Source: Planctomycetaceae bacterium (GTDB lineage: Bacteria; Planctomycetota; Planctomycetia; Planctomycetales; Planctomycetaceae). Taken from it: DNA of 50,414 nucleotides. Under the pieces are notes generated by a model, which ran no database searches, had not been told where the DNA came from, and saw only the letters and a program-made list of their open reading frames with translations. The position numbers and the translations under genes are program-made. Below, piece after piece: positions 18,399 through 31,015 of the stretch (positions are counted from its first letter, which is position 1; every line of letters starts with the position of its first letter). The stretch is taken from the NCBI GenBank assembly GCA_900299185.1, contig OMIV01000359.1:1-50414 (forward strand), read 5' to 3'.

Positions 18399-19382
18399 AT
18401 GAAATACAACGTCTACGGTGTCGGCAATGCCTTGGTGGATATTCAAGCTCGCGTTTCAGACGATGTCCTGAATCGCTTGGAGTTTCAGAAGGGCATCATG
18501 ACGCTGGTCGACGAACCGACTCAGCAGCGAGTGCTCAATGGTCTGACGACAGCTCGCATCAATCGCTGCGCTGGTGGGTCGGCTGCTAACACCGTGATCG
18601 GCATTGCTCAGTTCGGTGGCAAAGCCGCGTTTGCAGGCAAAGTGGCCAACGACGAAATCGGAGAATTCTTTCTCCGCGATATGCGTGATCTGGGTGTGGC
18701 CATTGAAGTGCCTCAGACTTCGGGCACTAGCGGCACGTGTGTCGTACTTATTACTGAGGATGCTCAACGCACGATGCTCACCAACTTGGCGGTGTCTTCG
18801 ACGCTCTCGGTAGCGGACATCAACGAAGATGAAATCCGACAGTCCGAGTGGGTCTACATCGAGGGCTATCTCTTCACCGGAGACTCAACCAAAACGGCCG
18901 CCTATCGCGCGATTGAAATCGCGAAACAATACGGAGTGAAGGTTGCTTTGACGGTGTCGGATCCCTTCTTGGTGAATCTCTTCCGAGATGAATTCTGGAA
19001 GCTGATTGAAGGCCCCGTCGACCTGTTGTTCTGCAACTTGGAAGAGGCTCGCAGTCTCACATTACAGCACGATCCCGCTGACTGCGCGCAGCGCATTCAT
19101 CAACACTCCACCGCTGTCGCTTTGACGCTTGGACCAGACGGTTCGTTGCTGATGCAAGGCAATAGTTTGATTCCAGTTGAAGGGGTCTCAGTGACCGCCA
19201 TCGACACCACCGGCGCGGGCGACATGTATGCCGGAGCGTTGCTTTACGGGATCACCAATGGGTTGAGCTGGAAGCAAGCCGGACACTTGGCCTCACATGC
19301 TGCCGCGCGAGTTGTCGGACAGCTCGGAGCCCGCCTCGAACGCCCATTCACAACGGCTGAGGTCCAGGAGCTGCTTCGCTAG
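18399..19382 (+). CDS. PfkB-family sugar/adenosine kinase
   Basis: This 327-residue kinase belongs to the ribokinase/PfkB family. It has the N-terminal [13 protein letters not shown] segment, the substrate-binding [24 protein letters not shown] glycine box, and the C-terminal catalytic motif [16 protein letters not shown], where the Asp is the base. The sequence resembles bacterial adenosine-kinase-like members, which phosphorylate nucleosides or sugars with ATP. The exact substrate is not assured. The ATG at 18399 begins the conserved domain; an open frame upstream is not conserved. It stands after gcvH by 316 bases, so it probably has its own promoter. Confidence 0.87.
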   Translation: MKYNVYGVGNALVDIQARVSDDVLNRLEFQKGIMTLVDEPTQQRVLNGLTTARINRCAGGSAANTVIGIAQFGGKAAFAGKVANDEIGEFFLRDMRDLGVAIEVPQTSGTSGTCVVLITEDAQRTMLTNLAVSSTLSVADINEDEIRQSEWVYIEGYLFTGDSTKTAAYRAIEIAKQYGVKVALTVSDPFLVNLFRDEFWKLIEGPVDLLFCNLEEARSLTLQHDPADCAQRIHQHSTAVALTLGPDGSLLMQGNSLIPVEGVSVTAIDTTGAGDMYAGALLYGITNGLSWKQAGHLASHAAARVVGQLGARLERPFTTAEVQELLR

Positions 19383-19688
19383 GGCGCGTATGCATCTGCG
19401 GTCGCTGAACTCTCAGGCGCAACGTTGTCCTTAAACAAAGATGATGAAATGGGACTTCGCGGTTTATCTAACGAACTGTAAGCAGCGTTGCTTGATGTGC
19501 TGCCATCGTGGTTCGGATGGGAGAGTGGCGTGTTAGCTTCAGGCCGTTGTAGCCGATTGCGCGGCAAGTGCCTGAATCCCAGGCGTTCGACCTTTGATGG
19601 AGTTCGTGCCAACCAATGGGCCTAGTGGGTTCGGTGAAGTGTCGCCCTCAGCTTGCTGATGTCGCAGTGATGAAGTGATTAGCCAGCC
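19383..19688. other. Convergent intergenic region
   Basis: About 306 bases lie between the plus-strand kinase and the minus-strand DUF4405 gene. I find no gene and no clear terminator. Confidence 0.4.
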
Positions 19689-20156
19689 TTATGGCTTGGA
19701 GACCATCAGCAAACCGGCCAAGACTGTTAGGCCGATCGCATGCAGTGCGATGGCGAGCACGATGACTCCCAACAGCGTTTGCGTGCCGTTGTCGGTGCGG
19801 AGAGTCGAAGTGGAATTGCCGCGCGTCAGCATGCCGCAGATCCAACTCCAGTGCAGCATCACGTGCAGAACAACGCCCGCTCCGAGAATGCACATCAACC
19901 AAAAATGCAGTCGCGAGTATTCGTTGTAATCGTAATTCCACAGTGTCCAACCCGACGCAGTAGTGGGGAGTGGGAATACGAATCTCAGGATGGCCGACAC
20001 TGTCGCGACACCCACGAAGACGAACGCCAAGAATAGGTCTAGCCAGAAGTTGACCCGAGCTTTGGACCAATTTGATTTACGAGTGACAGCGGGAGTTGGT
20101 TGCGATTCTGGTTCGATTGTCATGGGACGCAGTGGTGAGGGTGCGGTGGCAAGCAT
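19689..20156 (-). CDS. DUF4405-like membrane protein
   Basis: This protein of up to 155 residues has four predicted membrane helices: ~38-60, ~86-108, ~125-150, and a short one. It begins its domain with NFWLDLFLAFVFVGVATVS, carries HFWLMCILGAGVVLHVMLHWSW with conserved His residues, and matches the DUF4405 family, thought to be related to cytochrome b-type membrane proteins. The His pairs could bind heme. Two starts are possible, the ATG at 20156 and another at 20123 that loses eleven residues. Neither has a clear ribosome binding site. The gene is isolated. Confidence 0.75.
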   Translation of the reverse strand: MLATAPSPLRPMTIEPESQPTPAVTRKSNWSKARVNFWLDLFLAFVFVGVATVSAILRFVFPLPTTASGWTLWNYDYNEYSRLHFWLMCILGAGVVLHVMLHWSWICGMLTRGNSTSTLRTDNGTQTLLGVIVLAIALHAIGLTVLAGLLMVSKP

Positions 20157-20439
20157 GATTCTGGTTCGCGGTGGATGCGGCTGAGGTTCATCGGCCCAGA
20201 CGGGTTATCGACGAAACGAAATCCGCACATTGCGGGCCAGGCGGCACCATGTTGCGCTCAGTCGCCAGTTCGGCTGGCTCAAAGTTGGGTGGAGCGTAGG
20301 AACAACTCAGAGGAAGCGGGATGTCCCAAGAGCGATTCGTCTGGCAAGTGGCTCGAACCAGCGCGCTGCTGAGTGCGGATTCGGCCAACATGGTTCTCAA
20401 TGACGGTTCGAGGATCGCATGAGCTGTCTTCGCGACATT

Positions 20440-22329
20440 TCATTTGCTCTGCAGCTTCTTGAGCGACCGCACCAGTTCGGCGGGATCATCAGACGAGAGC
20501 GAATCTGGCTGGCCGGTCAGAAGCTGCTGCACTTCATCGAGTTTGCCGGTGGTTCCGTTGAGATGCAGCTTGGCTTCCGTTCGTCTTACTCGATCAATCA
20601 ACGTACTGTCGGTCTTCAGCCAGTCGGGCCAGAGTCGAATCATGCCGACGCCTTCTTGGGCAAAGGCTTCGATCTCTGACGGCTTGCCGATCAGACCAAT
20701 CTGCCGAGCTTGAGGTAGCAACTTTCGAAACAGCCGCACCTGTTCGATGCTGCGAACCCCGACGATTGTTCGGTCGGGTTCGCCACCAGTCTTGATCGCT
20801 GCGACGACTCGCCCGACGTACTCGTCGCCGATTTCTTTAAGGTCGAGCAACACGTCGATCTTGCCTCGGCAGACCTGCAGCACTTCGGGCAGCGTGGCGA
20901 TGCGTTGGTCCTTGAACTTGGTATCAAACCAACTGCCTGCATCGAGTCGTTTCAATTCGTCGAGCGTCAGATCGTTGATGACACCTTTGCCGTTAGTCGT
21001 TCGATCAACCTTGGCGTCATGCGACAGCACTAAGTGACCATCTCGAGTGGTGCGGACATCGACTTCCACTGCCGTCGCGCCGCTGGCAATTGCGCCGAGT
21101 GTGCTGGCTAATGTGTTCTCAGGTGCTGCGGCGCTGGCACCGCGATGCGCGATGATTTGCTTCACGCGTGCGGCATCGGCAGCGACGCCTGACGGTTCCG
21201 ATTTCGAGTCTTCCATGGCGAGCAACCATTCGAGCGAAAACTTCGTGAAGAAGAGTCGGTAGTTGCCATCGACCCAGGCATCGAGCAAACAACCAATCGA
21301 TCCATCGGGCAATTGAGCGAGGCACGAGTACTGGCCATCGCCCGATCGGATGCGTCGCATGTGAGACCATGAGTGACCTTCGTCGCGGCTAACATGCACC
21401 GACAAGTTGTGTCGCTTAGGGCCAGTGGGGTGTGAGAATAACCACAGCGAAGATGTCTTCGGGACAGAGGAGATATTCGGCACTCGATACAGCATCGCTT
21501 GGCAGCTGGGATCGAACAGAGCGGGATCGAGACTGGGCTGCGACCACGTCAGGCCACCGTCAACGCTCGTCATGACGGTACGTCTGTCGGAACCTTTCAT
21601 TGTGCGAGTACTCATCACGAGCGTGCCGTCATCTCGTTCGGCAATCTGACATTCGCCGACGAACTCACCAGCGGGAGCACCTCGTCGCCATGTTTGGCCG
21701 TGATCGTCACTGATCAGCATGTGGCTGCGATAAACCTGCGAGCCTTTCATGGCGTGATAACTGGGAATCACCAGCCGTCCCGACTTCAGTTGCACTCCAA
21801 TGCCCGGTCCGGTTCCAAACCAAGTCCAATCATCAGCTTTGGCAGCTGCAGTGATGTCCTTCAGAGCCGACCATGTTTTTCCGCCGTCGACGCTGCTGGT
21901 GATCAGAGCGCGCGTCGTTTCTTGACTTGTGCCAGCTGTGATCTGCGCTTCGGTGTCTTTTCCGTGACTGCGAGAAAGTCCCATCCAGATTGTTCCGGTG
22001 GTGCGATCTAGCACCGGGCAGGGATTGCCAAGAGTGTGTGGTCCGTCATCGGCGATGACCTCGATTGGTCCCCACGTTTGGCCGTTGTCTGAACTGCGGC
22101 GTAGGACAATGTCGATGTTGCCGGTCAGCCCGCCGCCATCAGCTCGACCTTCGCAAATTGCGAGCACTTCCTTTTGCGGAGTGACGATCAAGCTCGGGAT
22201 GCGAAATCGTGGATAGCCATCTGGGCCTGAGTTGAAGAGCAGTTGTTGCTCGGGTTCTGCCGCCCCTGTCATCGAAACGGCAAGCATCATGATCGCGATG
22301 CTTCGCACAACGAGGTTCAGAAGCGGCAT
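20440..22329 (-). CDS. Secreted sialidase fused to glycerophosphodiester phosphodiesterase
   Basis: Residues 1-23 form a signal peptide. Residues ~28-372 are a GH33-like sialidase: FRIP at 42-45, five Asp boxes (SSDNGQTW, SVDGGKTW, SDDHGQTW, SVDGGLTW, SRDEGHSW) and a closing FTKFSLEWLL. Residues ~391-625 are a GDPD domain with HRGASAAAPENTL (H395, R396), VEVDV (E422, D424) and LSHD (H437). These residues are the family's metal-binding and catalytic set. The joint would link sugar-releasing and glycerophosphodiester hydrolysis in one exported protein. AAGGAG lies eight bases before the ATG. The first gene of the adjacent thioredoxin-like gene ends 34 bases upstream, so the two may be one operon. 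Fusion could also be a missed stop, but no stop lies between the domains. Confidence 0.85.
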   Translation of the reverse strand: MPLLNLVVRSIAIMMLAVSMTGAAEPEQQLLFNSGPDGYPRFRIPSLIVTPQKEVLAICEGRADGGGLTGNIDIVLRRSSDNGQTWGPIEVIADDGPHTLGNPCPVLDRTTGTIWMGLSRSHGKDTEAQITAGTSQETTRALITSSVDGGKTWSALKDITAAAKADDWTWFGTGPGIGVQLKSGRLVIPSYHAMKGSQVYRSHMLISDDHGQTWRRGAPAGEFVGECQIAERDDGTLVMSTRTMKGSDRRTVMTSVDGGLTWSQPSLDPALFDPSCQAMLYRVPNISSVPKTSSLWLFSHPTGPKRHNLSVHVSRDEGHSWSHMRRIRSGDGQYSCLAQLPDGSIGCLLDAWVDGNYRLFFTKFSLEWLLAMEDSKSEPSGVAADAARVKQIIAHRGASAAAPENTLASTLGAIASGATAVEVDVRTTRDGHLVLSHDAKVDRTTNGKGVINDLTLDELKRLDAGSWFDTKFKDQRIATLPEVLQVCRGKIDVLLDLKEIGDEYVGRVVAAIKTGGEPDRTIVGVRSIEQVRLFRKLLPQARQIGLIGKPSEIEAFAQEGVGMIRLWPDWLKTDSTLIDRVRRTEAKLHLNGTTGKLDEVQQLLTGQPDSLSSDDPAELVRSLKKLQSK

Positions 22330-22362
22330 GAGCGAAACTCCTTCGCCGGGCTCGGTCGAACG

Positions 22363-22968
22363 TTACTTGGTGGGCTCTGTGTGAGGCGCCGCGAAGAACT
22401 CGGTGAGGTCGCGTTGCATGCGTTCGATCTCTGAATCCACGAGATCTCCGCGCCGATAGCCATAACTCGCCACGACTTTTTGGTGCCGATAAAGCACCAC
22501 GGTGGTTGCGGCGTCGGTGTTGAGGTTGTGGCATGACGGGTTCGCAATCACGGTCGTCGACGCCGTTAACGGCATCTCGATCTTTCCGTCGAACGCGAGT
22601 GTTTGCAGGATCGGCACAACCTTGCCGGAGTCATCTGTCACCAGCACTCCAAAGCTACGTGCGCCACTGGCGCGACCAGCGTCGGTGACTTGATCGATCA
22701 TCTTCATGAACTTCACGGCATTCGGATCGACGCCTTGAAAGAAGACCATCGCAACCGGTCGGTCACCGTTGCGGCAGACATAACACACCGAACGATTCTT
22801 TAATGGCCCGGTCACCGCTCGCACAAAGAAGGCATGCACGGGGCTGCCAATTTCGGGACCGGACTTAAGTCGTTCGCGCGGTGCATCGTCGGCGGACCAA
22901 GCTTGCGAATGAACGACGACGAGCATCAGCCAGCCGAAGAGCATCGGCATTAGTCGAATGCGGGACAT
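22363..22968 (-). CDS. Secreted thioredoxin-like protein
   Basis: This 201-residue protein has a signal peptide (~1-25). The mature part reads as a thioredoxin-like fold with CYVCRNGDRPVAMVFFQG (a C-x2-C pair), SGARSFGVLVTDDSGKV, and a later CHNLNTDAATTVVLYRHQKVVASYGY that matches the edge strands of AhpC/TSA-type proteins. The type is common in planctomycete genomes and has no firm role. The start is taken at the ATG at 22968 because it begins a clean signal peptide; upstream the frame is poorly coding. It lies directly upstream of the sialidase-GDPD gene on the same strand with a 33-base gap. Confidence 0.75.
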   Translation of the reverse strand: MSRIRLMPMLFGWLMLVVVHSQAWSADDAPRERLKSGPEIGSPVHAFFVRAVTGPLKNRSVCYVCRNGDRPVAMVFFQGVDPNAVKFMKMIDQVTDAGRASGARSFGVLVTDDSGKVVPILQTLAFDGKIEMPLTASTTVIANPSCHNLNTDAATTVVLYRHQKVVASYGYRRGDLVDSEIERMQRDLTEFFAAPHTEPTK

Positions 22969-23164
22969 GATTGGCGGCTCGTTGGTTGGTGGGCGAAGTC
23001 GGTGAGGGTTCGAGGAACTGCGGGGGGAACGAGTTGTTAATTGATGTCGCGGCACAGAGCGAGAGGCGATCGGGTGATTTGCGAAGGCGAGAGTGCGAGT
23101 CGCTCGGAACTCCTCCGAAACCTAATTCGTGGATGGCGCTTCTAACTGGCTCTGCGTAGGGGAC

Positions 23165-25456
23165 TTAGACGAGTCCCTTGCGCTTTCTCTCGAACCACTC
23201 AGCGGACATCAGCGCGACGAACAGTCCGAGCATTCCCCAATTGTCCCACAGTGTTAGGCGCGAGGTGCGGACGTCGTCGAGGTTCTCGGGGCCGTGCTTG
23301 ATGAGGTCGTCGAGGAAGTCGCTGAACTTGCTGCGTTCGATGACTCGACCGCCGGTCAGCGCCGCGAGCTCTTTGAGGAATTCGGGATCGGCTGCGGGGT
23401 TATCGAGTTCCAGATCGCGAGACTCGACGAGGAACCGTGTTGAGGCTTCGCCATAAATATTGCCGCCTCGCGTGGCGACCACATTCAGTCTGTAAGTGCC
23501 AGCTTCGCCGGTCTTCTCGACGCGAGCGAATGGCTTATCGCCCGACCGCTGCGTCGGAAGTTCGGTCACATTGCCTGCCGGGTCGATCAGTCGCACTCGA
23601 AAGTCAACGTCCTGCAGTGGCTTGCCGTCATCGCCACGAGCACCGAACTCGGCAGTCAACGTGGTGCCAGGAATGAGGGCTCGCGGTTCGGCTTTGATCC
23701 ACACAGGCAGCTCGCTTTGTTCTTCTTTGCGAGCCAACCACAAAATGACCTGACGCCAGAAGCGATGATGCTCTTCGACAAACGGCTTCTCGACCGGCAC
23801 CGCCCACACAAAGGTGGAATCACCTGCAAAGGCCAAGCGGCGCGAGCGACCGACTTCGAGTGAAAACAACAGCGGGACGTTGTCGGGCGAGCGAGCTAAC
23901 ACCTGACAGAAATCATTCTTCAGCCGGAGCTTATTGGCACCACGCAGCGGCGGCAGTTTGCGCCACACATCAGCGTTGTTCTCGCTGGCCAGTCGCAAGA
24001 CGAAGTGCTTCAAACCGGCTTCGGTCGGGAGCATCTGCAAGTCCTGATCGAAATGCAGATCGGGTGAGAAGCTGCCGTCGTCTTGTCGTTCTGTGCGATC
24101 CATTGCCACGGGCAGCACATCGGCGAGCGGAGAATCAGCGTAGCCACCGGGGCCGAAGCTTTGAGCACCGCCGAGCATCATGAAGCCTGCGCCGTCGTCG
24201 ACTCGTTTGGCGAGTTGTTCCAGAAGTTGCGGACCAAAGACGGTGGCAGGCACGTCGCCGATGATGAAGACGTCGTAACGACCGGGTTGGAACAGTGCGG
24301 GATCAATGCGCGTGAGCTTGGCAAACTGACCGCCGCGCACCCAGACATAGTCCAATTGAATCTGCTTCGATTGGTTCACCGTGCGCAGGAACTTGGCTTC
24401 TTCGCGATTGACGTCGAAGTAAGCCACCTTCACTCCGCCTCGCATGACCGCGACGAAGTTCTCCTTTTGATTGTTCGTCGTTTTCAGTTCGCCATCTGCC
24501 GGAGTGACCTGCACCGCGACTCGGTATTCGCCCGGCAATTCGGGAACCCAACTCAGCTCGACCGAGATCGCTTCGTTGTTTTGAGTCGCCTGAATCTGAG
24601 TCGTGGGCTTCGAGTCATTGGTCGGTTTGGGGACAACCATCTGCCCCGCCAGAACCGCTCCGCCATTTCGTTCTTCAACCAACAGCTTCACGTTGACCGG
24701 CTTTCCCGCGGCACCAATCAGCCGAATCTTGGCCTGCACGGGGACCGTATTCTTTTCGAAAACGACGGGGCTGACCGTCATGTCTTCCACGGCGTAATCA
24801 AAGACGGCATCGCTCAGCGTCCCGCTGCCAATTGGCACCGGCAGAATCGGAAGCTGCTGCTGCCCGAAGCGCCGCGCGATGGTTCGCGGGTCCATGTCGT
24901 AAGGCGCGATCGCTCGTTGAGCACCATCGCTGAGCAGCACGACTCCCACGACCTTCTTGCCTTGAGCTTCCTTCAGCAGCGGTTCGAGCGACGAGCCAAA
25001 CGACGTCATCAAGCCTGTGGCTTGCTCGTTGAAGGTGTCGACCGGATGCAGCTCTGCATCGAAGTCGAACTTCCGCACTTCGACGAGCTTGCCGAGTGCC
25101 TCGAACTTGGATTGATTGTCAGCCAGCAGCTTAAGCACGGTGGCTCGGCGCGAGGTGTTCGCGTCGCCGTCGGTGGTGGTCATGCTGCGGCTGGTATCCG
25201 ACACAACGAACAAGACGGCGGACTTGCGATCGTGCTCTGAGTATTGAATCTCAGGACGAATCATGGCGACAACAAGCACCAGCGCCGCCAGCAGTCGGAG
25301 TCCGATCAAGATGCGTTTCGTCAGCTTGGGGAGATGTCGGATTCGTGACGGGTAAGTCAGCAGCACGAAGGCCACGAGCGCTACGGCGACCATTGCAACG
25401 ACGGGCCAGCTCCAAACGAGATCGACGCTGAATTTCGTTTCGAGTTTCGGATCCAT
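23165..25456 (-). CDS. Membrane protein with von Willebrand A domain
   Basis: The 763-residue protein has two N-terminal membrane helices (~15-35 and ~50-70), a vWA domain from ~80 with the metal-binding DTSRS motif (VVSDTSRSM), and a long periplasmic or cytoplasmic region that includes a glutamine-amidotransferase-like domain (DVFIIGDVPA, MLGGAQSFGPGGYADSPLADVLP) and a beta-sandwich. A third helix is near the C-terminus, followed by ERKRKGLV. Such proteins sit with MoxR ATPases in planctomycetes and are thought to help assemble or check cell-envelope complexes. Here MoxR is divergent, 291 bases away. The start ATG at 25456 precedes the first helix; the frame is open further upstream but is non-conserved. 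Confidence 0.85.
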   Translation of the reverse strand: MDPKLETKFSVDLVWSWPVVAMVAVALVAFVLLTYPSRIRHLPKLTKRILIGLRLLAALVLVVAMIRPEIQYSEHDRKSAVLFVVSDTSRSMTTTDGDANTSRRATVLKLLADNQSKFEALGKLVEVRKFDFDAELHPVDTFNEQATGLMTSFGSSLEPLLKEAQGKKVVGVVLLSDGAQRAIAPYDMDPRTIARRFGQQQLPILPVPIGSGTLSDAVFDYAVEDMTVSPVVFEKNTVPVQAKIRLIGAAGKPVNVKLLVEERNGGAVLAGQMVVPKPTNDSKPTTQIQATQNNEAISVELSWVPELPGEYRVAVQVTPADGELKTTNNQKENFVAVMRGGVKVAYFDVNREEAKFLRTVNQSKQIQLDYVWVRGGQFAKLTRIDPALFQPGRYDVFIIGDVPATVFGPQLLEQLAKRVDDGAGFMMLGGAQSFGPGGYADSPLADVLPVAMDRTERQDDGSFSPDLHFDQDLQMLPTEAGLKHFVLRLASENNADVWRKLPPLRGANKLRLKNDFCQVLARSPDNVPLLFSLEVGRSRRLAFAGDSTFVWAVPVEKPFVEEHHRFWRQVILWLARKEEQSELPVWIKAEPRALIPGTTLTAEFGARGDDGKPLQDVDFRVRLIDPAGNVTELPTQRSGDKPFARVEKTGEAGTYRLNVVATRGGNIYGEASTRFLVESRDLELDNPAADPEFLKELAALTGGRVIERSKFSDFLDDLIKHGPENLDDVRTSRLTLWDNWGMLGLFVALMSAEWFERKRKGLV

Positions 25457-25747
25457 GAGCCGGCAACGATTCCGAACGAGTTGAGTGTGAGTCGAGGCTA
25501 TTGAAAGCTCGGTGGTAACAGAGTCTCGCGCTGCGAGTGCATCCATTCCGAGATCAATGTCGAGCACATTGGACCGGGCCGACAGATAACGGTCAACGCG
25601 GCTGGAAGTCTCTGAATTTGCGAGCCAGTCTTTCGCTTACCCATTTTCGAAGTCCCTGACTCGGGCTGCTGCGATCGCGTCGCCTTGTGAGAAGTCGCGG
25701 CCTACGATCTCGCCCTCTTGGTCCCGGTCTGAAATAGCGAGAACTGC

Positions 25748-26713
25748 ATGTCGAAGGTCAACGTCAACGCGGTTGCGAAGAAGATCATCTCCAACGTCGA
25801 ACAAGTCGTGATCGGCAAACGGCAAGAGATCATCTTGTGTTTGGTCGCGGCGTTCTCTGAGGGGCATGTGTTGTTGGAAGATGTCCCTGGAGTTGCCAAG
25901 ACGATGCTCGCCCGAGCGTTGGCCGTCAGCTTCGGTGTCGACTTCAAACGAGTGCAATGCACTCCCGACTTGCTGCCCAGCGACATCACCGGTGCGTCGA
26001 TCTTCAATCCGAAGACGACCGAGTTCGAGTTTCGAGCCGGCCCATTATTCACTCATGTGTTGCTGGCCGACGAAATCAATCGCACGACCCCGCGAACTCA
26101 AGCGGCGCTGTTGGAAGCGATGGCCGAACGGCACGCCACAGTCGATGGGACGACGTATGAACTCGAACGACCGTTCCTCGTCATTGCGACTCAAAACCCG
26201 GTGGATCAAGAAGGCACGTTCCCGCTGCCCGAAGCCCAGTTGGATCGTTTCCTCATTCGGTTGAGTCTGGGCTATCCCGGTCGCGAACAAGAAGCCTCGA
26301 TGCTCGATCGTCTGCAAAAGGAGCATCCGATTGATCGTCTGGAAGCAGCGGTATCTCCCGATGAAATCGTCGCGTGTCAGCGAGCGACGCGCGAGATCAC
26401 GGTTGATCCCAAGGTCCGCGACTACATGCTCGATCTGGTCTACGCGACTCGGAATCACAACGACATCTTGCTTGGCGGCAGCCCGCGTGCGTCGATCGCG
26501 TTGTATCGAGCGGCTCAATCACTGGCCGCCATTCGCGGCAACAACTTCGTCTTGCCTGACGACGTGAAACGCGTCGCTCCAGCCGTGCTCTGCCATCGCT
26601 TAATCGTCCGCCCCGAAAGCCGCCTGCGAAAAGTAACCGCCGCCAAGCTGGTGGAAGAACTCATGAATGAGACCGAAGTCCCCACGATCAAAGGCGGCAA
26701 CGACCTGCTGTAA
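25748..26713 (+). CDS. MoxR-family AAA+ ATPase
   Basis: This 321-residue AAA ATPase has the MoxR Walker A GVAKT (48-52), the insert typical of the group, a Walker B in VLLADEINRTTPRTQAALLEAMAER and sensor 1 in FLVIATQNPVDQEGTFPLPEAQLDRF. The C-terminal helical domain ends with CHRLIVRPESRLRK. MoxR proteins act as chaperone-like ATPases that, with vWA partners, insert metals or fold envelope complexes. The vWA gene lies divergently next door; the DUF58 gene that often follows moxR is absent. The ATG at 25748 has no strong ribosome binding site. Confidence 0.92.
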   Translation: MSKVNVNAVAKKIISNVEQVVIGKRQEIILCLVAAFSEGHVLLEDVPGVAKTMLARALAVSFGVDFKRVQCTPDLLPSDITGASIFNPKTTEFEFRAGPLFTHVLLADEINRTTPRTQAALLEAMAERHATVDGTTYELERPFLVIATQNPVDQEGTFPLPEAQLDRFLIRLSLGYPGREQEASMLDRLQKEHPIDRLEAAVSPDEIVACQRATREITVDPKVRDYMLDLVYATRNHNDILLGGSPRASIALYRAAQSLAAIRGNNFVLPDDVKRVAPAVLCHRLIVRPESRLRKVTAAKLVEELMNETEVPTIKGGNDLL

Positions 26714-27152
26714 GTTTGGTGACAGTGGAGCCGGACCTCTGCCGGCTATGTGTCAGATGTGGTTGATGTAGTGCCATCAGCGGCACGAGAGAGATCTCAC
26801 GCAGAGGCGCAGGGATCGCAGAGGTATTGCCTCGTCTTCTTTGTGATCACTGACGAAGTTGTGATGGCTCACACAGAATCTTCGGGTTTCGCAATTCTCG
26901 CAGAACGTGTTCGCCGGGGTGCTGAAACTTTTGGTAACTTGCCACCGGTCGATTGCTTGTGAGACGTGGAAGGGGCCAGGGCCGTGGAACTGACTTGAGA
27001 AGCTCGTTGCATGGGGAGTGCCGCGCTTAACCTTGGCGCTGACCGCGTTGACTCGTGAAGACTGAGTTCGACAACGAAGCGAACGCTCCGATCGTTGGTG
27101 CGCTCTTCGTCGCTCAATGATGGTTCGACGGAATTGGTGACTGGGGAAGACG
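26714..27152. other. Intergenic region with a short dispersed repeat
   Basis: About 440 bases without a gene. The stretch 26795-26825 (CTCACGCAGAGGCGCAGGG) resembles CTCACACAGAGGCGCGGGG at 41284 and its inverse at 41343-41357, so it is a dispersed repeat. The kinase promoter should also lie here. Confidence 0.5.
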
Positions 27153-27749
27153 ATGTCTCGTCCTCGGAACATTGTGGCTTGGACGATCATCGGCACAGCT
27201 TTCTCTGTGCTGGTGCCGGTTCTTGGTTTGGCGATTTGCTGCCTGTGGCTGAGTGACATTCGGCAGGTGCATGTGCCGCTGCATGCGCTGATGGAATGCG
27301 TGGGTGGGCTGATTGCGTTGGCGATCAGCTTCACGTTGATTGTCGAACGCCAATATCGAACGGCGGGCTCGACTCAGCATTACCGGGTCTTGGCGGCAGC
27401 ATTCGCCAGCATGGGGATCTTGGATCTCTTTCACGCGGCGGCTGATCCTAGCGACTACTTCGTTTTCATGAGGGCGTCGGCGTCATTCGCAGGCGGCGTG
27501 TTGTTTGGTCTGACTTGGGCGAGTTCGCGGCTGGCGAGTTACTCGCGACGCGCGACGTTCGAACTGTCCTTCACGGTCGCAGCGTTGGTCTATGGCTCAG
27601 CGTTTCTAATCGTGCCGAGCTGGGTTCCGTCGATGAAGCTCGCGACTGGTGACTTCTCGCTATTGGCGATGTCGCTGAACTTACTCAGTGGCATGTTCTT
27701 TTTGATCGCAGCGGCCTTCTTTGTCAGACGCTTCCTTAATGCTGGCTAA
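27153..27749 (+). CDS. N-terminal membrane-domain fragment of a split hybrid sensor kinase
   Basis: The 198-residue fragment holds about six membrane helices and carries GMGILDLFHAA-type and FGLTWASSRLA loops of a seven- or eight-helix sensory membrane module; I do not recall which MASE class it is. GGGGAAG precedes the ATG. The TAA at 27747-27749 ends the fragment, but the frame continues without shift into the kinase at 27771, where two more helices complete the module. The two pieces would form one kinase of about 1,216 residues. Confidence 0.7.
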   Translation: MSRPRNIVAWTIIGTAFSVLVPVLGLAICCLWLSDIRQVHVPLHALMECVGGLIALAISFTLIVERQYRTAGSTQHYRVLAAAFASMGILDLFHAAADPSDYFVFMRASASFAGGVLFGLTWASSRLASYSRRATFELSFTVAALVYGSAFLIVPSWVPSMKLATGDFSLLAMSLNLLSGMFFLIAAAFFVRRFLNAG

Positions 27750-27770
27750 GTCGAAGACTGGCTGTTTGGT

Positions 27771-30803
<3,033 letters not shown>

Positions 30804-31015
30804 TGCTTCTTCGTGGTTTGAATGCGGGCGGCACTCGCATAGCGATCGACGACATGGGGATGGCGTTAATAGGGAATCGAGACAAGAGCTGGTGGTTGGT
30901 CACGCCGTGGCACTCGAAAGAAATCCTTTGTTGAAGCCGGACTGATGTGGAAACCTGACTTCGATGACCTGTCTAGATCAGTCTTGAATGCCTCGCTGGT
31001 CTGAAGGAGATCCCC

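Noticed and set aside
24083-25240. Plus-strand frame of 385 codons opposite the vWA gene
   Set aside because: It is the antisense of a conserved gene, and its product is rich in His and Arg with no known motif.
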